From Thioalkalivibrio sp. ALE14 (lineage in GTDB: Bacteria > Pseudomonadota > Gammaproteobacteria > Ectothiorhodospirales > Ectothiorhodospiraceae), in assembly GCF_000376845.1 (NCBI RefSeq), contig NZ_AQXY01000030.1, forward strand, positions 296,555 through 360,554: DNA of 64,000 nucleotides, written 5' to 3'. Position numbers and translations under genes: made by a program. Under the pieces are notes generated by a model, which was not told the DNA's origin, ran no database searches, and saw only the letters and a program-made list of their open reading frames with translations. Below are positions 62,998 to 64,000 of this stretch, one piece after another. Numbering within the stretch: the stretch's first letter is position 1; the number at the start of each line of letters is the position of its first letter.

Positions 62998-63945
62998 CCG
63001 GTTTCTTCCGCCCGTTTTGGCCGTGGAGAGAGCGTCGTCGGCACGTTGCAGAAGGCCTTCGAACCCCTCGTCTTCTACGAGTGTGGCGGCGCCGATCGAT
63101 ACGGTCATCCTGTCCTCGGGATGCATTCCCGGCACGTCGAGGGTCGGTATCACCTCGACGACGCGGGCACCGAGCTGCTCGGCGCCCATCTGGTCGGTTT
63201 CGGGCAGGAGAATCACGAATTCCTCGCCCCCGATTCGTCCCATGAGATCGGTATCGCGAAGCAGATTCAGACAGCCCTGTGTGAATTGACGCAAGGCCTC
63301 ATCCCCTAGGGCGTGACCGTACCGGGTGTTGATCGTCTTGAAGTGATCGATGTCGAGTACGAGCAGCGAAAGCGGGCGGTGGTGCCGGTTAGCCCGTTCG
63401 ATTTCATGCTCGGCCTGCTCGAAGAGGGCCCGCCGGTTGGCGATGCCGGTAAGGGGGTCCGTGTAGGCCGCCTCGCGCCAGTACTGTTCGAGTTGCTTGC
63501 GCGGCGTGACGTTGACGGCGACCCAGAGGACCACCGGCTTCGGGTGATCGTAGCTGGGCAGCGGCAAGGCGCGCCCCTCAAACCACTGCTCGGCCTGGTG
63601 GTGATCGTTGTCCCGGACGGACGGAGGAAGCAGCGTCACATCGGCAACGCATAGTTGATACTCCAGCGTTTGCATCTCTCCGGTGCGCAGGGCTTGCTGC
63701 ACGTGGGTCAAGCATGCCTCGGCGACCGCGGGCGGAAGGGCATCCGCGAGCGTATAGCCCTCCAGCGACTTGCCGCTCGCATACATGGCCTCATTGGCCC
63801 CGCCGATGACCTTCACGTACCGCCCTTCCGCGTCCAGCACGAAGGAAATGTCGGGGAGGGCTTTCAGCAGCGTGAGGAGTTGATCCCTTTCCGCCTTCAG
63901 GGCGGCAATGGTGCCAGCTTGTGTCGACTCTTGGATGTCATCCAT
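62977..63945 (-). CDS. PAS-GGDEF diguanylate cyclase
   Basis: Makes cyclic di-GMP. The 322-aa protein has a coiled-coil start, a PAS domain (LPDISFVLDAEGRYVKVIGG, then a C-terminal PAC-like MEYQLCVADV region) and a GGDEF domain with DPLTGIANRRALFEQAE and GRIGGEEFVILLPE. The five residues before GGEEF are preceded by RDTD, an RxxD inhibitory site, so feedback by product is expected. A stop overlaps a RAYT remnant. Soluble: no membrane span. It stands alone. Confidence 0.9.
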   Translation of the reverse strand: MDDIQESTQAGTIAALKAERDQLLTLLKALPDISFVLDAEGRYVKVIGGANEAMYASGKSLEGYTLADALPPAVAEACLTHVQQALRTGEMQTLEYQLCVADVTLLPPSVRDNDHHQAEQWFEGRALPLPSYDHPKPVVLWVAVNVTPRKQLEQYWREAAYTDPLTGIANRRALFEQAEHEIERANRHHRPLSLLVLDIDHFKTINTRYGHALGDEALRQFTQGCLNLLRDTDLMGRIGGEEFVILLPETDQMGAEQLGARVVEVIPTLDVPGMHPEDRMTVSIGAATLVEDEGFEGLLQRADDALSTAKTGGRNRLRMGYT

Positions 63946-64000
63946 GTGGCGTCCCTTGGCCTCTCTAATCCGTGCTGCTACGTGTTGGCGGTTTTGGGTC

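Larger units (their letters stand above)
18503..64000 (+). mobile_element. Genomic island adjoining tRNA-Met (right end not located)
   Basis: From the tRNA onwards the gene content changes to integrase, defence-like genes, toxin-antitoxin remnants, orphan domains and a decayed transposase. The left edge is well supported by the tRNA, adjacent repeats and a tyrosine integrase 0.7 kb in. I saw no repeat of the tRNA 3' end elsewhere in the window, so the length is unknown, and the far part may be older or separate islands. Confidence 0.6.

Noticed and set aside
18503..64000. Second copy of the tRNA-Met 3' end as the right attachment site
   Set aside because: I scanned by eye for the last 20 bases of the tRNA and found none; a computed search would be needed.
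1..64000. CRISPR array
   Set aside because: No regularly spaced repeat of 20-40 bases with unique spacers was visible; the Cas4-like domain belongs to the TM0106-type protein.

Overview
The window comes from a GC-rich gammaproteobacterium. The gene order trpE-trpG-trpD-trpC, then a Crp/Vfr regulator, an OsmC-like gene, speD and coq7 resembles Ectothiorhodospiraceae/Chromatiales such as Thioalkalivibrio; this genus-level guess is inference from gene content and GC, not a search result. It divides into a conserved chromosomal part (about 1-18,580) and an accessory part (about 18,580-64,000).

Core part. bioD (cut by the window edge) and purC lie on the minus strand. Diverging from them is purE-purK with a small methyltransferase and an ECF-type membrane protein, then a periplasmic cytochrome c with a GC-rich terminator-like hairpin. 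Next comes rpe-gph-trpE, a secreted hydrolase, trpG, a Bcr/CflA-type exporter, trpD and trpC. vfr diverges from an osmC-like gene, followed by speD; coq7 and a glcF-like iron-sulfur gene point the other way. A DUF481 outer-membrane-type gene is frameshifted by an exact 8-bp tandem duplication. A [2Fe-2S] ferredoxin gene and an elongator tRNA-Met(CAU) close the core part.

Accessory part. An integration module abuts the 3' end of tRNA-Met: repeat cluster, HTH repressor, Xis-like protein, tyrosine integrase and an OB-HD protein overlapping it. Then comes a five-gene, same-strand cluster of about 18.6 kb: SNF2 helicase, 1657-aa adenine-specific methyltransferase, DUF262/DUF1524 nuclease, 2210-aa DEAD helicase with DUF1998 and a C-terminal nuclease-like domain, and a UvrD-like helicase with a RelE-like N-terminus. 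It mixes DISARM-like, Druantia-like and GmrSD-like parts and is the best candidate for an unusual anti-phage system. A convergent RecB-nuclease/exonuclease/SF1-helicase gene follows, then a minus-strand trio (ParB-like protein plus two very large tyrosine-recombinase-like proteins).

From 50.5 kb on, the region is a patchwork: metallophosphoesterase, SRAP protein, two DUF2384 antitoxin-like genes without a visible toxin, hipBA, parDE, a Fic remnant next to a free-standing DUF3320 protein, an ADP-ribosylglycohydrolase/phosphatase operon, an orphan HicB, a three-gene module with a PD-(D/E)XK-like nuclease, a decayed RAYT transposase and a PAS-GGDEF diguanylate cyclase. I did not find by eye a second copy of the tRNA 3' end, so the right end of the island is probably outside the window or has decayed.
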